This document shows positions 1 through 10,370 of a stretch of DNA of 64,000 nucleotides, piece by piece (within the stretch, counting starts at the first letter, position 1; the number at the start of each line of letters is the position of its first letter). The stretch comes from Gnetum montanum. Taxonomy: Eukaryota > Streptophyta > Gnetopsida > Gnetales > Gnetaceae. The stretch covers positions 1,101,139-1,165,138 of the forward strand of contig MNCI01022611.1 of assembly GCA_015680685.1 (NCBI GenBank), given 5' to 3'. Made by a program: the position numbers and the translations under genes. The notes beneath the pieces were generated by a model that had not been told where the DNA came from, did not search any database, and saw only the letters and a program-made list of their open reading frames with translations.

Positions 1-1799
1 GGATATTCTTTGTTCTTTTTGCCAATATCTTTAATGAAATTGAAAATTTATCATCTTGCGAGTCACATATTTCTTTTCAAATTTTTTTAATGATTTTTCA
101 AATAAATTTTTAAATTGATAAGGTTTTCACTAAATCATTTCCTCCTTTCTTTCTTTATCTTCCAATGCATCACAAATATTTATATCTCTTTTTCAAAGAA
201 AAATGTCTCTATTGTATTCTTTTGTACTCTCTCATCTCTTTAATTCTCCTTCTTGTTTTGCAGCTTGATCTATTTGTCTTTGGATCTAGCAAGCCTTCAT
301 CTTTTAAATTCTCCCCTAAACATAAATCTTAAGGGTCTTTCTTATCTTAGAGCTTATCTATGATATGTCTCAATTGTTCCTATTAAGAGAAGCCATGATG
401 ATGGCATCTATGTAGTAAACAATATCACTTACCTAATGCTACATCAAAAAATTTATGATTATCCTATTTCCACTCTTAAATTTTCTTTCTCAAGTTGGAC
501 ACCCTAAATAATGTTTGAAATTTTTTAATAAACTCTAGCATTGTACTCCATCTTCTAATAATTAATGGTTTTAATAAGTATCCTAGGAAATAGCTTGAGC
601 TACTGCTAATCATTTTTAATATTTTGCAAGACACAAGAATTATGACAAACTTACAAATGATGTTACCTATTAGCATTGTAGCCTTCTTTGAACTTGGAAA
701 TGTTATTAATTTCAAGCCAATTGATGCAATAGTTCCTTTAACACCTAGTTGAGATATAAATAGCCTTCCTAATATTAATCATACTTTTGATTAATAGAAG
801 AGATTCATCATAATCATATTATTTACCATGGTCCTTGCCATGAACATGTCCTCTCCTATGCTACCTATTATGCCTTCTTTCATTTTTGTGTCCTATTTCT
901 TAGTATTTAAATCTATCATGTACATAATTCCTATCTTCATTTCTCTTATAATATCTTCTAACATGTCCAAAGGATCATATGTCATTACCATTTTTTGCTT
1001 TCTAATATTCATCATTCTAAGAGCTTGATAATAGGGATGATGAGGATGAAGATGAACTAAGAAATCCATGTCAATTTTCTCTTCTTCCATGACCCCTTTG
1101 ATTTTTCTTAGGTAGCCTATTAAACAACCTAGGTCTTGAGGTTTGCCTAGTGTTAAGTCTAGTTCTTTCTCTCTCTTGGTTACTATTGAACTCTAAGTGT
1201 AGTCTCAAGTTGGTCATATATTCCTTTAATTTTGGTGATTGAATATGCTTGATTGATAATCTATATCATTATTTTTTACTATGATGTTAATGGAATGGTA
1301 ACCCACATTCTCTTTACTACTTCATAATAGACTTCCATGAAATAGTATTTATAAAGTTAAGCTTCAGTGAACTAGTAGAACCTAAGCATTTCATCAGCCA
1401 CTTTTTAGTTAATAGTGGCTACCTTAAGTCTAATCTACATCAGCATAATCATGATTATTGATGGGGTTGAGTGATTAGGTGATAATACAAAGTTACCTTT
1501 TAGGTTCCTCCATTGCATTTATTCAACCTAGTGAATAATGAAAACAAAATATAGATAATAAGGATTCATATGCTAATGCACTATCTTAACTTGATATGGC
1601 ACCTTGTCCTTACTTCTGGTTATTCTATCATGCCCCTAGTAGAATCATTAATAGGTACAGAATTAGATCTATGAGAAGAAGACATCTTGGATTACTGTAT
1701 GTGTCTTAATAAAATTATATAATTGTCTAATAGGTAAATCATTAAGACATAACAATGATTGTAAATGATTTAGAAAAATCTAAATCACTAACACCAATC
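1..1799 (-). mobile_element. Element G, internal gag region (partial, decayed)
   Basis: This is the 5' internal part of a minus-strand Ty3-type retrotransposon whose body leaves the left edge of the window. The clearest coding trace lies at about 476-560, where the minus strand reads RRWSTMLEFIKKFQTLFRVS and then NLRKKI. That matches the gag stretches of elements A (near 8650-8720) and B (near 33900-34000). The gag protein would form the virus-like particle that packages element RNA. Many stops interrupt the frame. A primer-binding site and LTR lie immediately to the right, which sets the orientation. No pol is visible before the edge. Assignment as gag is by similarity to A and B within this window; its full extent is uncertain. 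Confidence 0.65.
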
Positions 1800-1815
1800 C
1801 TCAGCAATGACACCA
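1800..1815 (-). other. Primer-binding site of element G (tRNA-Asp type)
   Basis: Read on the minus strand this is TGGTGTCATTGCTGAG, next to the LTR. The 3' end of plant tRNA-Asp pairs with TGGCGCCGTTGCCGGGGA. Most differences are C-to-T or G-to-A, as expected from decay of methylated CpG. It primes minus-strand DNA synthesis in reverse transcription. Confidence 0.65.
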
Positions 1816-1816
1816 A

Positions 1817-2640
1817 TTATAAGTTACAAAGTGGCTCCTACATCTAATCCTATAAATCATGAACATTATGCATGACCTAATTGTAATTTGTAAACTAAGC
1901 TAGTAGGATACCTAGATTATTAAGAATGATTACAGGTAGCTATCTTTTCAATTATAGTTGTATTGGCCTTAGTTGGTATGGTTAAGTATAATTGGGATGT
2001 ATGGCCATTGATGTTATTTGGCCACATTAAAATATCAAGAGTTAATCTAATTTATCTAAGTCTAGAAAATAAAATCTAATCTAGTCTTATGAAACTAGTC
2101 ATTTCTAACTCATTGTACACATCTTGAACTCATGCTATCATTACTAGATTACCAAGTGATAACAATACTAAGATAACCAAATGGTAATGTGTTTATGCTT
2201 AAAGTTGATTGTACTTATTTTGTATGTCTACTTTATATTTCAGAATTAAGATATTAACTTAGTGCATGAAGCTAAATAACATTGAATTTAAAGTTCAAGT
2301 ACAAAATATTAAACTAAGTCAAAATGCTACATTCAAGGTGAATTAATTTTAATCTTATGACATATTAAGAACTACATCCAAGGACAAGTTCACTCAAATA
2401 AAACTCTATCAATTAACTCAAGTCCATACTACAACCATCCATTGACTATTCTAACTTCTACAAAAATAAATTGTAATATTTTCACTATCTTCATGATCAA
2501 ATTGTACCATAAATATAGTAGGTGGTACATTTATATAGGAATAACTAGCTACTACATCAATGTTGATGCATTATCATAGCCTAGTCTACATTTATGCTAA
2601 TGCATCAATTCAATCAACTTAACTACTATTCATTAATAAT
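1817..2640 (-). repeat. 5' LTR of element G (right end approximate)
   Basis: The left edge is set by the primer-binding site. The segment near 2110-2240 (cacatcttgaactcatgc, then ttactagattaccaagtg) is the LTR core also present in the LTRs of A, B, C and H. A TATA-like tatata near 2534 on this strand is in the position of the promoter in the related LTRs. The right edge is fuzzy; similarity to the H LTR fades near the shared aactactattc stretch. Confidence 0.55.
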
Positions 2641-3149
2641 CAAGACATAGTTTAAAATATTTATATTCTATAAAAAGAATCAAATATCATATGTTATTCT
2701 ATTAAATATATTTTAAAAATAATAATAAAGAGCTACATTCTTAAATTTTCAAGAATATACTTGACACAGAAAGTTGATGTATAAATGAAAATCTATTTTA
2801 TAAGAAAATTAGAATTTTTCCAAATCTCTATTATAGACTATCACATTTATGTTTCCAACTAATAGATAAGGCTTCAAATTCTAAGTTATGGATTTAATTT
2901 TGGTTGAAAATATTGAGTTATAAAGTTATGTGTGGACTATATATCTGTTGGCACATTTTGGCCATTTCATGGGACAGGTGGACTTATTTGCAAATAGTGA
3001 GGTATAGAATCCTAATGAACTGAAACTGTTCAAGGAAGATTATGCTCTTTCTTGTGAAGAATTCTGCAACAGTTAACTAACCATGAAGTTGGAATAGAAA
3101 TGAAATTCGAGAGAATGCTTTCAAGGTGCTACAACAAGAGGTTTTGATA
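2641..3149. other. AT-rich spacer, nothing recognised
   Basis: No recognisable coding similarity, RNA gene or LTR end was found. The last 150 bases (about 2985-3149) are less AT-rich and may be an upstream part of the P450 relic that follows, but I could not match them to a P450 domain. Confidence 0.4.
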
Positions 3150-3493
3150 AAAAATGATGCTCCTAGTGGCATGGTTAAGTTCAGCTCTGGAGTGAGTGAC
3201 GAGTGAGATCATAAGAAATTTGGGCATCATGGAGAAGCTCCACCAAGAAATTTGACGTGGAATCACTCCAGAAATGAAATACTTGAACTACATGATCAAG
3301 GAAACTTTGCGACTTCATCCGCCAAACGATCCAGAATCATCTTCAATCTGTGGGTCATCGACCAAAATCTGAGAGTGTGGAAAAACACTCTGCAATTCAT
3401 GTCGAACAGATTTATGACGAAGGAGAATGAAAACGTAGCAGATCTATTGTTGGAATTTTGGATGATTTCCTTCAACGTTAGGGGTAGATGTTG
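3150..3493 (+). pseudogene. Cytochrome P450 fragment (I-helix to meander)
   Basis: Three blocks in the correct order identify a plant P450, a heme monooxygenase of the endoplasmic reticulum. The I-helix region at 3154-3216 reads MLLVAWLSSALE, a stop (expected Trp), then VTSEIIRN. Next comes NLGIMEKLHQEI. The K-helix at about 3265-3330 reads MKYLNYMIKETLRLHPP and holds the conserved ExxR (ETLR). After a frame change the pre-meander part at about 3340-3410 reads IIFNLWVIDQNLRVW and QFMSNRF, equivalent to the usual NxWAIGRDPxxW and FxPERF. The heme-binding FxxGxRxCxG loop is not recognisable; a poor NVRGRC trace precedes a stop at 3493. Both ends are missing, with frameshifts and stops, so it is a dead fragment. 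The family is plant A-type by motif; the subfamily is not assigned. Confidence 0.85.
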
Positions 3494-3511
3494 ACTAGAC
3501 ACTAGATCTAA

Positions 3512-3540
3512 CAGACTCCTACGGGAGGCAGCAATGGAGA
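3512..3540 (+). other. Short block matching conserved 16S/organellar SSU rRNA
   Basis: The stretch ACTCCTACGGGAGGCAGCA at 3515-3533 is identical to one of the most conserved segments of bacterial, plastid and plant mitochondrial small-subunit rRNA. Three more bases match on its left, and the bases to its right match with two transitions. Further left, actagacac resembles the rRNA ACTGAGACAC. Beyond 3541 I see no rRNA similarity. It may be a tiny organelle-DNA insert or filler sequence. It is not a functional rRNA gene. Confidence 0.6.
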
Positions 3541-4129
3541 GGGCATATTATGCTTTTTCACCGAGGGGGTGGATCATTAATTTTATCCAAATTCTACAGG
3601 ATTGCACCCTACTATCAATAAACCAAGGTTTCACAAGTACAAAATTAATTGATTCCAATTCCCTACTGTGCGGGATGTTTTATAGGGTTCCCTACATTAG
3701 CCCTAGTCATTCCTTGGCTGTCGTACTAACATAGAGCTCCTAGCCCATGATAGTGCAACAAAATAGATCGATAATCAGAATGTTATTGAATCAAATGACA
3801 AAAACATTATTTTTAATTCACTAAATTCTCCTTTTTTGTGCTGCTACAAGCATCCTTTAAAGTTCTATGATTTAAATGCATGCGCGGTTATATTAAGTGC
3901 TTTGATTGCTCCTTGCGGGTTTGATGTGGCTCTTCTGTGCACTCATTCTTCGCAACAGGGATGGAGGTACCAAAGATTAGTATCATGCCCTGATGTCTAC
4001 CAATACAACTTAGTCATAGCTATATAGCAATATATCCAAAAAATTTTCAAAAAGGAGGAAGAAGAATTTGGCCCAGCATGCCTTCGGCTCTGCAATAGCT
4101 CAGGGTTGCTCTTGGGGCTCTGGTTTTTC
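3541..4129. other. Unassigned stretch between gene fragments
   Basis: Parts of this stretch (3660-3740 and 3876-4010) are richer in GC than the surrounding DNA and have short open frames. One is 3836-4027 on the plus strand, with ACAVILSALIAPCGFDVALL. I do not recognise a family. Given the flanking P450 and tubulin pieces, it may be another captured gene fragment or organelle DNA. No function is proposed. Confidence 0.35.
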
Positions 4130-4420
4130 ACAGTGACTAGCGTGTCAAGCCTGGATCTGATGCAACTCTGATGGATATGAAAGAGGTTTATGGAATAACC
4201 CTGTGCAGAAACATAATCTCATCCTCATCTGCCGCTAACAACTTTGCCCATGTGCCTGGACTGTATTAGAAAGTTGGCTAACAACTGCATCGATCTTAAG
4301 GGTTTCCTGGTTTTCAACACTATGGTTGGAGGAACTGGATCTGGGCTTGCATCCTTTCTTCCTGAACATCTGTCCATGGACTACAGAAAAAACAAAAAAA
4401 TATAAGCTGGGATTCACCAT
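4130..4420 (+). pseudogene. Alpha-tubulin fragment
   Basis: Alpha-tubulin polymerises with beta-tubulin into microtubules and binds GTP. Here only part of the N-terminal GTPase domain remains. Nucleotide similarity to the VDLEPTVIDEV segment is visible at about 4150-4185. AANNFA is at 4231-4248, LDCIRKLANNC at about 4258-4290 and GFLVFNTMVGGTGSGLAS at 4300-4352. The tubulin signature GGGTGSG is changed to VGGTGSG. Then LSMDYRKN and, after a frameshift, KLGFT follow, ending near 4420. There is an internal deletion around the ARGHYTIG segment, with stops and frameshifts. I saw no introns between these blocks, so it could be retro-derived or a captured exon. The rest of the gene is absent. It lies on the same strand as the P450 relic 700 bases upstream. 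Confidence 0.85.
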
Positions 4421-4770
4421 GTTTTTAGGAGGAATTATTTCATCAAAATTTTTGAATCAATATGTGGAGGTCCCACCATTTATGTCGAAATTGTTATCAG
4501 ATATAACTACCATGGCATAGCGTTTCGGTTTAATGCATTTTGTAGGTTCAAATCCTTCAACTCGCAGATGATTTGGACAGACAGAGGTTAATGGTAGGTA
4601 GGAAGCAAATCATGGGTCCCAAGCATAAGAAAGATGAACTAATATTACACATGTACATATATATTTATACAGTAACCCATCCATGTATGCAACAACTCCA
4701 TGGTTACTATCTCTATTACTATGATTTAAATAAAATATTTTATGATTTAAAAAGGAAAAGATAGTTATGG
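4421..4770. other. Spacer, nothing recognised
   Basis: AT-rich DNA to the right of the tubulin relic. It includes short TA-rich runs near 4650-4675. No coding or element similarity was recognised. Confidence 0.4.
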
Positions 4771-6360
4771 GATATTTATGTAACGCCCTATATAAAGGGG
4801 ACATTTGGCTATTATCCCTTTTATTCCTATGGAATTTTTAACTTCCTATGATAGTTACAACTATGATATTTGTAAGTAATTTTAATTTTGATTACCATGA
4901 AGACACTTGGCAACTAAATGGGACACTTGTTAGCTGCATCTTTTTTATCTCTATGGTGGTTACAACCATTCAAAATTTGTGTAACTTACCTAACTTGTTG
5001 GGCAAGTAAGGTCTCCTAACTTGTTGGGCAAGTTATAACCTCCTTACTTGGGAGAGAAGTTAGCTAAGATATTTTGAAATATGTAACTACTTTTTGAACC
5101 CTATAAAAAGGCTTCAGGGGTAAGAAGAAAAGACTCACTACTAGGTATCACAATTGGGCTTTCACATGGAGACACACTTTGGGTCTTGGAAGATTTGTAA
5201 AGAAGACATTGTGAAAGATTGCTTGTAAGATGACTTGCTAAAGAGAACATTTTAGCCTCTTTGTCATAGTCTTGTGAGTTATGCTTATTGTTTTTTATTT
5301 TTTTTAAATTGTTTAGCTAGTGGTTTAGATAGTATCATGCTTGGCAAGTAATTTAAGATTTTTAGATTGCTCTTATTGTTCTTGTTGCATGATAGAAAAT
5401 TTCTATTAAATTTTTGCCATAGAAGAGCTTGTGTTTGAAAGCCTTAAGAGAATTTTAGTAGTGAATTTGATTATTGTGCAATGTATAACAACTTCTATTG
5501 AGATTATTGTAAGAGATCCTCTACATGTAGTTAAGCCGTTGAACGATTCAATAGTCAAGAGGGTTCAGAAAATATTTGGTATTTTGATGGGACCAGAATA
5601 GCTTCTTTTTATCTTTAAAGTGAATCTCCATGGAATTTCAATCAGAAATTTTCAAGTCTTTTGAAGGTTCTATTGAATGCAATTTTTGACACCCATTATC
5701 TAGCCAAAATGGAGTCTCGTACGTGATAGTTTACACAGCAATTTTTGGTAGCATAGTAGGATTGTCTTGAAGAAATTGCTTATTTGAGCCTTGGAAGTTT
5801 GAATAATTCATAGTTATTGAATTTGGGATAGCTTTATTGTGAAGTGTTTATTCGTATCATTTTACCTTGTTTAAACATTTGAGATCTTTACACAAATCTG
5901 CTTTCTTTTTCTCTTCTTTCTAATTCCATTGAATCTTCCTCTATTTCTAGTTTTCTTGTGGAACTATCTCTTTCTCTGGGGAAAATTAGAAGTAGATTCA
6001 CAGAGTTGTGCTCAAATGTTTTTGCAAAATTTTATTTTTTACAAGTAGGTATTATAAGGACTGCGTAGACTAGGCAATTGAACAAAATAGGAACTCCTAA
6101 CAACTCATAGTACTTGGCAAAGTTGGCTGAATCTCTTTAAGATAAGTCATTTGTAGTTTACACACAATGCAATCATTTCATTTTTCACAACTACACACTG
6201 CAACAGCACACACACATACTCACATTAACTACTAAGTCTATTTGGAGGTATCTAGGCCTTGGTGTTGCCAGAGACTAGCAAGCACCTAAATCCTATTCGA
6301 GGACACTCGTTGGCGGTCACGTCCCAAACGGTCGCCAACAATATCTTAAGGGTGTACCCA
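4771..6360 (+). repeat. LTR-like region with TATA box (unassigned)
   Basis: This stretch has promoter-like organisation. A direct repeat (cctaacttgttgggcaagt at 4989-5007 and 5015-5033, period 26) lies about 100 bases upstream of a TATA box ctataaaaag at 5101-5110. Transcribed-looking, T-rich sequence without long frames follows. A GC-richer block with an inverted repeat is at 6309-6339. The arrangement resembles U3-TATA-R-U5 of an LTR or a solo LTR, but I found no partner copy, no clear TG/CA ends and no target duplication. It could also be a non-repetitive promoter relic. Confidence 0.35.
6309..6339. repeat. GC-rich inverted repeat
   Basis: Perfect 7-base arms GTTGGCG (6309-6315) and CGCCAAC (6333-6339) flank a 17-base loop. 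It is markedly GC-rich and CpG-rich for this window, so it may be younger than, or protected from, the surrounding C-to-T decay. Confidence 0.5.
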
Positions 6361-6874
6361 TGTTTCAATTATTTTAGGTTCTAACACCATAAACTTTATC
6401 AAGTTTCTTATGATACTTAATTTATTTTTAAAATTTTTTCTCAAACAAATATAAAGCGCAAAAAGAAGATCATATTTTGATCATTATCATCCTTTAGCCT
6501 TGTCCCAATAATATGAGTCACATACATGAACTCTTATTTTTTATTCAGTTTAAAGCTTTTTCTATATTAAATTATATCATATTTTCTATAACTATTTCAT
6601 CTAGAGTCTTTCTTGGTTCGAAATTTTAATAGTGTTGAACTAGATAAAATGTCAATTCCATATATATTAAGTTAATGAGCAACATATAAAATCATATTTA
6701 ATAGACTCAACTTGGCTACAAAAGGGACAAAGAGAACTTTAAATATTAAGATATTTTGGATTTTTCTTCATGTAAAAACTTGATATTAAAAAATAATTAA
6801 AAATTAAGCTTTTACATAAATATTAAGTTTCTAAATATAGCTAAATTTAGTTTCCTAACTTTCATTAGAATGTT
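6361..6874. other. AT-rich spacer, nothing recognised
   Basis: No coding, RNA or repeat signal was recognised between the LTR-like region and element A. Confidence 0.4.
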
Positions 6875-7772
6875 TGATGAGTCATGGTTTGCTTGTCTTG
6901 ACATTGGAGCCTTGACATCTAATGAATCACTATTCTTTGTTTACTTTGATGTCAGGAACACAACATCGGGGCCGCAATGCTACATACCTGACGTCAAGGC
7001 CTAGATGCGAAGTCTAGTACCTAATGTTATGGTATATACTTTCGCCTATAAATACAATGCCTGGTCTCCCATTTTGAGTTAGTATTCAAGTTAGTTTTTA
7101 GTCAAAGTAGCAAAGCTCTTGCCATTTATTTTCCTTAGAGTTAGAATATTTTCTAAGTGCCTACAGAAGGAGTCTAAGTGTGTATGGTTCTTTCTTCAAA
7201 CACTGATGTACCTGAGCATAGCAGTGTGATGGGAATAAAACAAACTCTTTTGACAATCCTTGCAACATTGAGAATATATTACTATTTTCATTAATGCACT
7301 TTACTTTCATGCTTTCTAGTTCAATTCATTTGAATTACGTAATTTATTTCTAGTTGTTAATGAACACAAGCATGACCACTTCAAGCATACATATACTACT
7401 TGGTAACCCAACAACATTTAACATCTGGTAACCCAACAATACTATATGTGTTTAGGATGTGTCCAAGAAAGTGGGGTAGTTACTTGTGTTAAGCTAGTTT
7501 AGATCTTATTTTACATCATTTATTAGTTTAATTAATTTATTTCTTTATCATCATTAGAAGTAGAATAGAAATTAGACCACATCATATGCCTCACTTTGGA
7601 CTAAACCATATGTGATAATGATACTACTAGTCCAAGTGGGAAGATAGTGAATTGCAATCAGAGCATAACGATGTAGATGCCACAACTAGTCCCATCCAGG
7701 AAATTCAACCAAATCATTCATGAACACTTGTGATTCATATGGTTGAGCATATGGGTACCTCACCACTCATCA
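6875..7772 (+). repeat. 5' LTR of element A
   Basis: It starts TGATGAGTCATGG and ends CACCACTCATCA. It pairs with 12293-13191 at closely similar length (898 and 899 bases), with many substitutions, which indicates an old insertion. It holds a bZIP-type palindrome TGACGTCA at 6991-6998 and a TATA box TATAAATA at 7047-7054, so U3 is about 170 bases. A duplicated 'ggtaacccaacaa' core lies near 7400-7430. Confidence 0.9.
6991..7054 (+). promoter_or_regulatory. LTR promoter of A: TGACGTCA motif and TATA box
   Basis: TGACGTCA (6991-6998) is the palindromic core bound by plant bZIP factors. TATAAATA (7047-7054) lies 48 bases further on. In the 3' LTR the TATA box is kept (12465-12472) while the bZIP core has decayed to tgacatta. 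Regulation by bZIP factors is inference from the motif. Confidence 0.55.
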
Positions 7773-7773
7773 T

Positions 7774-7791
7774 TGGCATCATTGTCAGGGA
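7774..7791 (+). other. Primer-binding site of element A (tRNA-Asp type)
   Basis: TGGCATCATTGTCAGGGA compares with TGGCGCCGTTGCCGGGGA expected for tRNA-Asp. All five differences are C-to-T or G-to-A, four of them at CpG positions. It starts one base after the LTR. Confidence 0.8.
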
Positions 7792-8394
7792 TGGTGCTAG
7801 TTATCTAGATCAGTTATATTATACATGATCACTGTAAAAGGTATTAATGATATATCTTTCAAAAAATCTTATCTCACACACATCATAAATCAAGAACAAT
7901 GTCTCTCTCACATGGCAATGAATATGCATTGTATAGAAAGCACATTCATTGGAGAAATAACAAGATATACAATGAAGAAGACTAAAGTGATCAACCTTAT
8001 GTAGGGATTTCTTATGACCATGACCACCCTAAGAACATTGAAAGAATACTTTCACCTAAGGTAGACAATCTTAGAGGAGATGACATAGGTCCTAAAATAG
8101 GAAAGGCCTCAATGCCTAAGACCTCCTCAAAATCCAAAAATGAAAAATCGAGGGAGCTTGAAGAATACCATAGAAGCCATGGCAATTCTTTCAGTTTCTC
8201 ATCTTTCTCTTTCCCTTCAACATCTAGTTCTGATGAAGATTAGGTATAGAGATAGAATTGCATTTAAGGGTCAAACTAAAAACTAGAATTAAACCCACAA
8301 GAAAAGTAAAATAAGTTACCATGAACATAGAAATTTCCCTCATAATTTTTTTGATGACAAGGAACCCCTATTAGCCACTAAGGGCCTAATGCAT

Positions 8395-9470
8395 ATCATA
8401 GAGGCTATTAAGATATCCTATATGCATTGCAAAAAGATTTGACTACCTAAGCTTAACATGAATAATATTTCAAAATTTACAGGAGGCTATGATTCAGATC
8501 CACAACATCATTTGCAAGCCTTCCATGATGCTTGTGCTATCTATAACATTGAAAGTGGATGGCAGAAGCTTAACCTCTTTCCTAGGATACTAATTGATAA
8601 AGCTAAAGTGTGTTATAGATCATTGAGACCAAACTCAATCCAATGATGGTCTACAATGCTAGAACTTTTCAATGAAAGATATCAAACTTATAAAAGAGTG
8701 TCCAATATGAGGAGACAAATCTAAGAGTGGAAGCAAGAACAACATGAACCCTTGGACATGGCCTTAGATAGATATTATGCCTTATTGAATCAATTCCTAA
8801 GCCATGGTATCTTTGAGGAAGAGTGACTTTACCACATCATAGATGGGCTTTGTAATGAAACAAGGGCAACCCTTGGTATGTATGCCCCAGGGAAATTATA
8901 CGAGCTCCAAGCCCATCAGATCAAAGAGCTAATAAGGTGTGTGGAAAAAGAAGAAGGAGAGATGTGCAAATGGGAGAACGTTAAAAAATCTTAATGGGAC
9001 CTAACTCTTCAATTGATGGAGGTTCAAATTTATGGTAAAGAGAATGAAACTACTCTCGATAAGGTGATTCCACAATAGACTTTTTCAATAAATGAGTCTA
9101 TTGATGATTTAGAAGAAAAATTTAATAGGATGTCTAAATGGATAAATGAAAATTTCACAACTCTTATTGAGATAATTAAGGAGAGGATCATGCAAAATAA
9201 GCCAAGAGATCACAATAAACAAAGGATATAGAACCAAGAAATAGCTAAGAACACTTTTTGGCAAAAGGAAAACATAGATAAAGAAAGTGAGGCTATAGAC
9301 TCAACCACAGAAAAAGATAATGGATGTGACATTTGCATATATGATCATTTGAAGGGCCATTGCCCATTCTTGTTGCATCTATGGGAGTATTGGGTAGGTG
9401 CCTTAAATCCAAAGTTTGTGCAAAAGCACATGCTTGGGATATTTCCTCTCCCACAAGGTAATTATAGATA
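8395..9470 (+). pseudogene. gag: gag of element A (capsid and zinc knuckle), broken
   Basis: Gag forms the particle that packages element RNA. From 8458 the frame reads MNNISKFTGGYDSDPQHHLQ, then FHDACAIYN, LNLFPRILIDKAKVCYRSL, a stop, and LFNERYQTYKRVSNMRRQI. This is the Ty3/Athila-type capsid pattern (F-G-DP-HL, LFPxxLxxKA, RxxIxxxxQ). A further block includes LDMALDRYYALLNQFLSHGI and GLCNETRATLGMY. The zinc knuckle at 9325-9363 reads CDICIYDHLKGHC (CX2CX3HX4C) with all ligands present. At least three in-frame stops make it a pseudogene. The equivalents in B and C are at 33240-34180 and 44170-45300 on the other strand. Confidence 0.8.
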
Positions 9471-10370
9471 GTTCCACAACCGATCGTACCATCCTAGGGA
9501 GACTTATTACTAGCCTGAACATGATCATCAACCATAGTGAAAACAACCACAATCATGGGATAGGCCATCACGAAATTAGCCATATCCACTGAAACCGCAT
9601 AGATATTATGTTCAACACCTTGTTTCTCCAACTAGTTCAGCATCCTACACTTCAAATCGCCACTATAACTCTCTTAAGTACCATGAATACATGACATCCC
9701 CTGAAAGATCACCACCTCACAACTCTTACCATCCAACTTACCCTCAATGTTTTCATAATTCACCTCCTTGAATTCCATCACTAGTAACTCAAGAAGGTTC
9801 AGCATCACAATGTTAATGAATGTGTGCCACTTGTGCTACAAATGTGCAAAGACATGCTAACACCAATGGATCTCAACCATAACACTAGAAATGTTCCCTC
9901 TAGAGGAAAGGTCGTAAGTTGAGGCAAACCATGCATAGACCCATCACAGCATTTGAGCCAGCATAATGCCAATCTAGTGCACCACCTTCCTTATCTAAAC
10001 CAATGTCCTCCAACCATACATAAAGGCCACCATCTATCTATACTCTAATCCCACATCCAACCAATGAATATATAAACATGGGGAGACAAATGAATCCATG
10101 CATACCATCTCATACTCAAGCATGCAATAGTGGGCCAATCATCCATATTTTTAACATGCCTCATATCCTGACCCACCATACATATAACAATCAAGTGTAT
10201 GACCAACAATTTTTCTACCCAGCCACCACACCACAAATAGACACCCAGTGGTTGGGGAATGAAAGGTTCCCAAAATTTCATACATGCATGGATCCTATTT
10301 ATCCAGTTATTAATCCTTGTTATGGCCAAATGTTTAGTCATGGAGGTTATCCCCTATTCTATTCTTTAGG
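9471..10370 (+). pseudogene. Low-complexity gag tail of element A
   Basis: After the zinc knuckle the sequence encodes a region rich in His, Pro, Tyr, Asn and Ser, with stops. The longest open piece starts at 10078 and runs past the homology into T-rich spacer at 10370-10455. In B and C a similar low-complexity stretch separates the zinc knuckle from the protease (about 32870-33240 and 43650-44170). Here it ends without any protease, which marks the pol deletion junction near 10370. Confidence 0.55.

Noticed and set aside
3512-3540. Functional small-subunit rRNA gene
   Set aside because: Only about 29 bases match and no other conserved rRNA segment follows.
4235-4420. Open frame on the minus strand across the tubulin relic
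   Set aside because: It is antisense to clear alpha-tubulin motifs (GGTGSG, CIRKLANNC) and matches nothing itself.
10045-10341. 98-residue minus-strand frame in element A
   Set aside because: It overlaps the low-complexity gag tail on the opposite strand; its composition is explained by the complement of His/Pro-rich codons.
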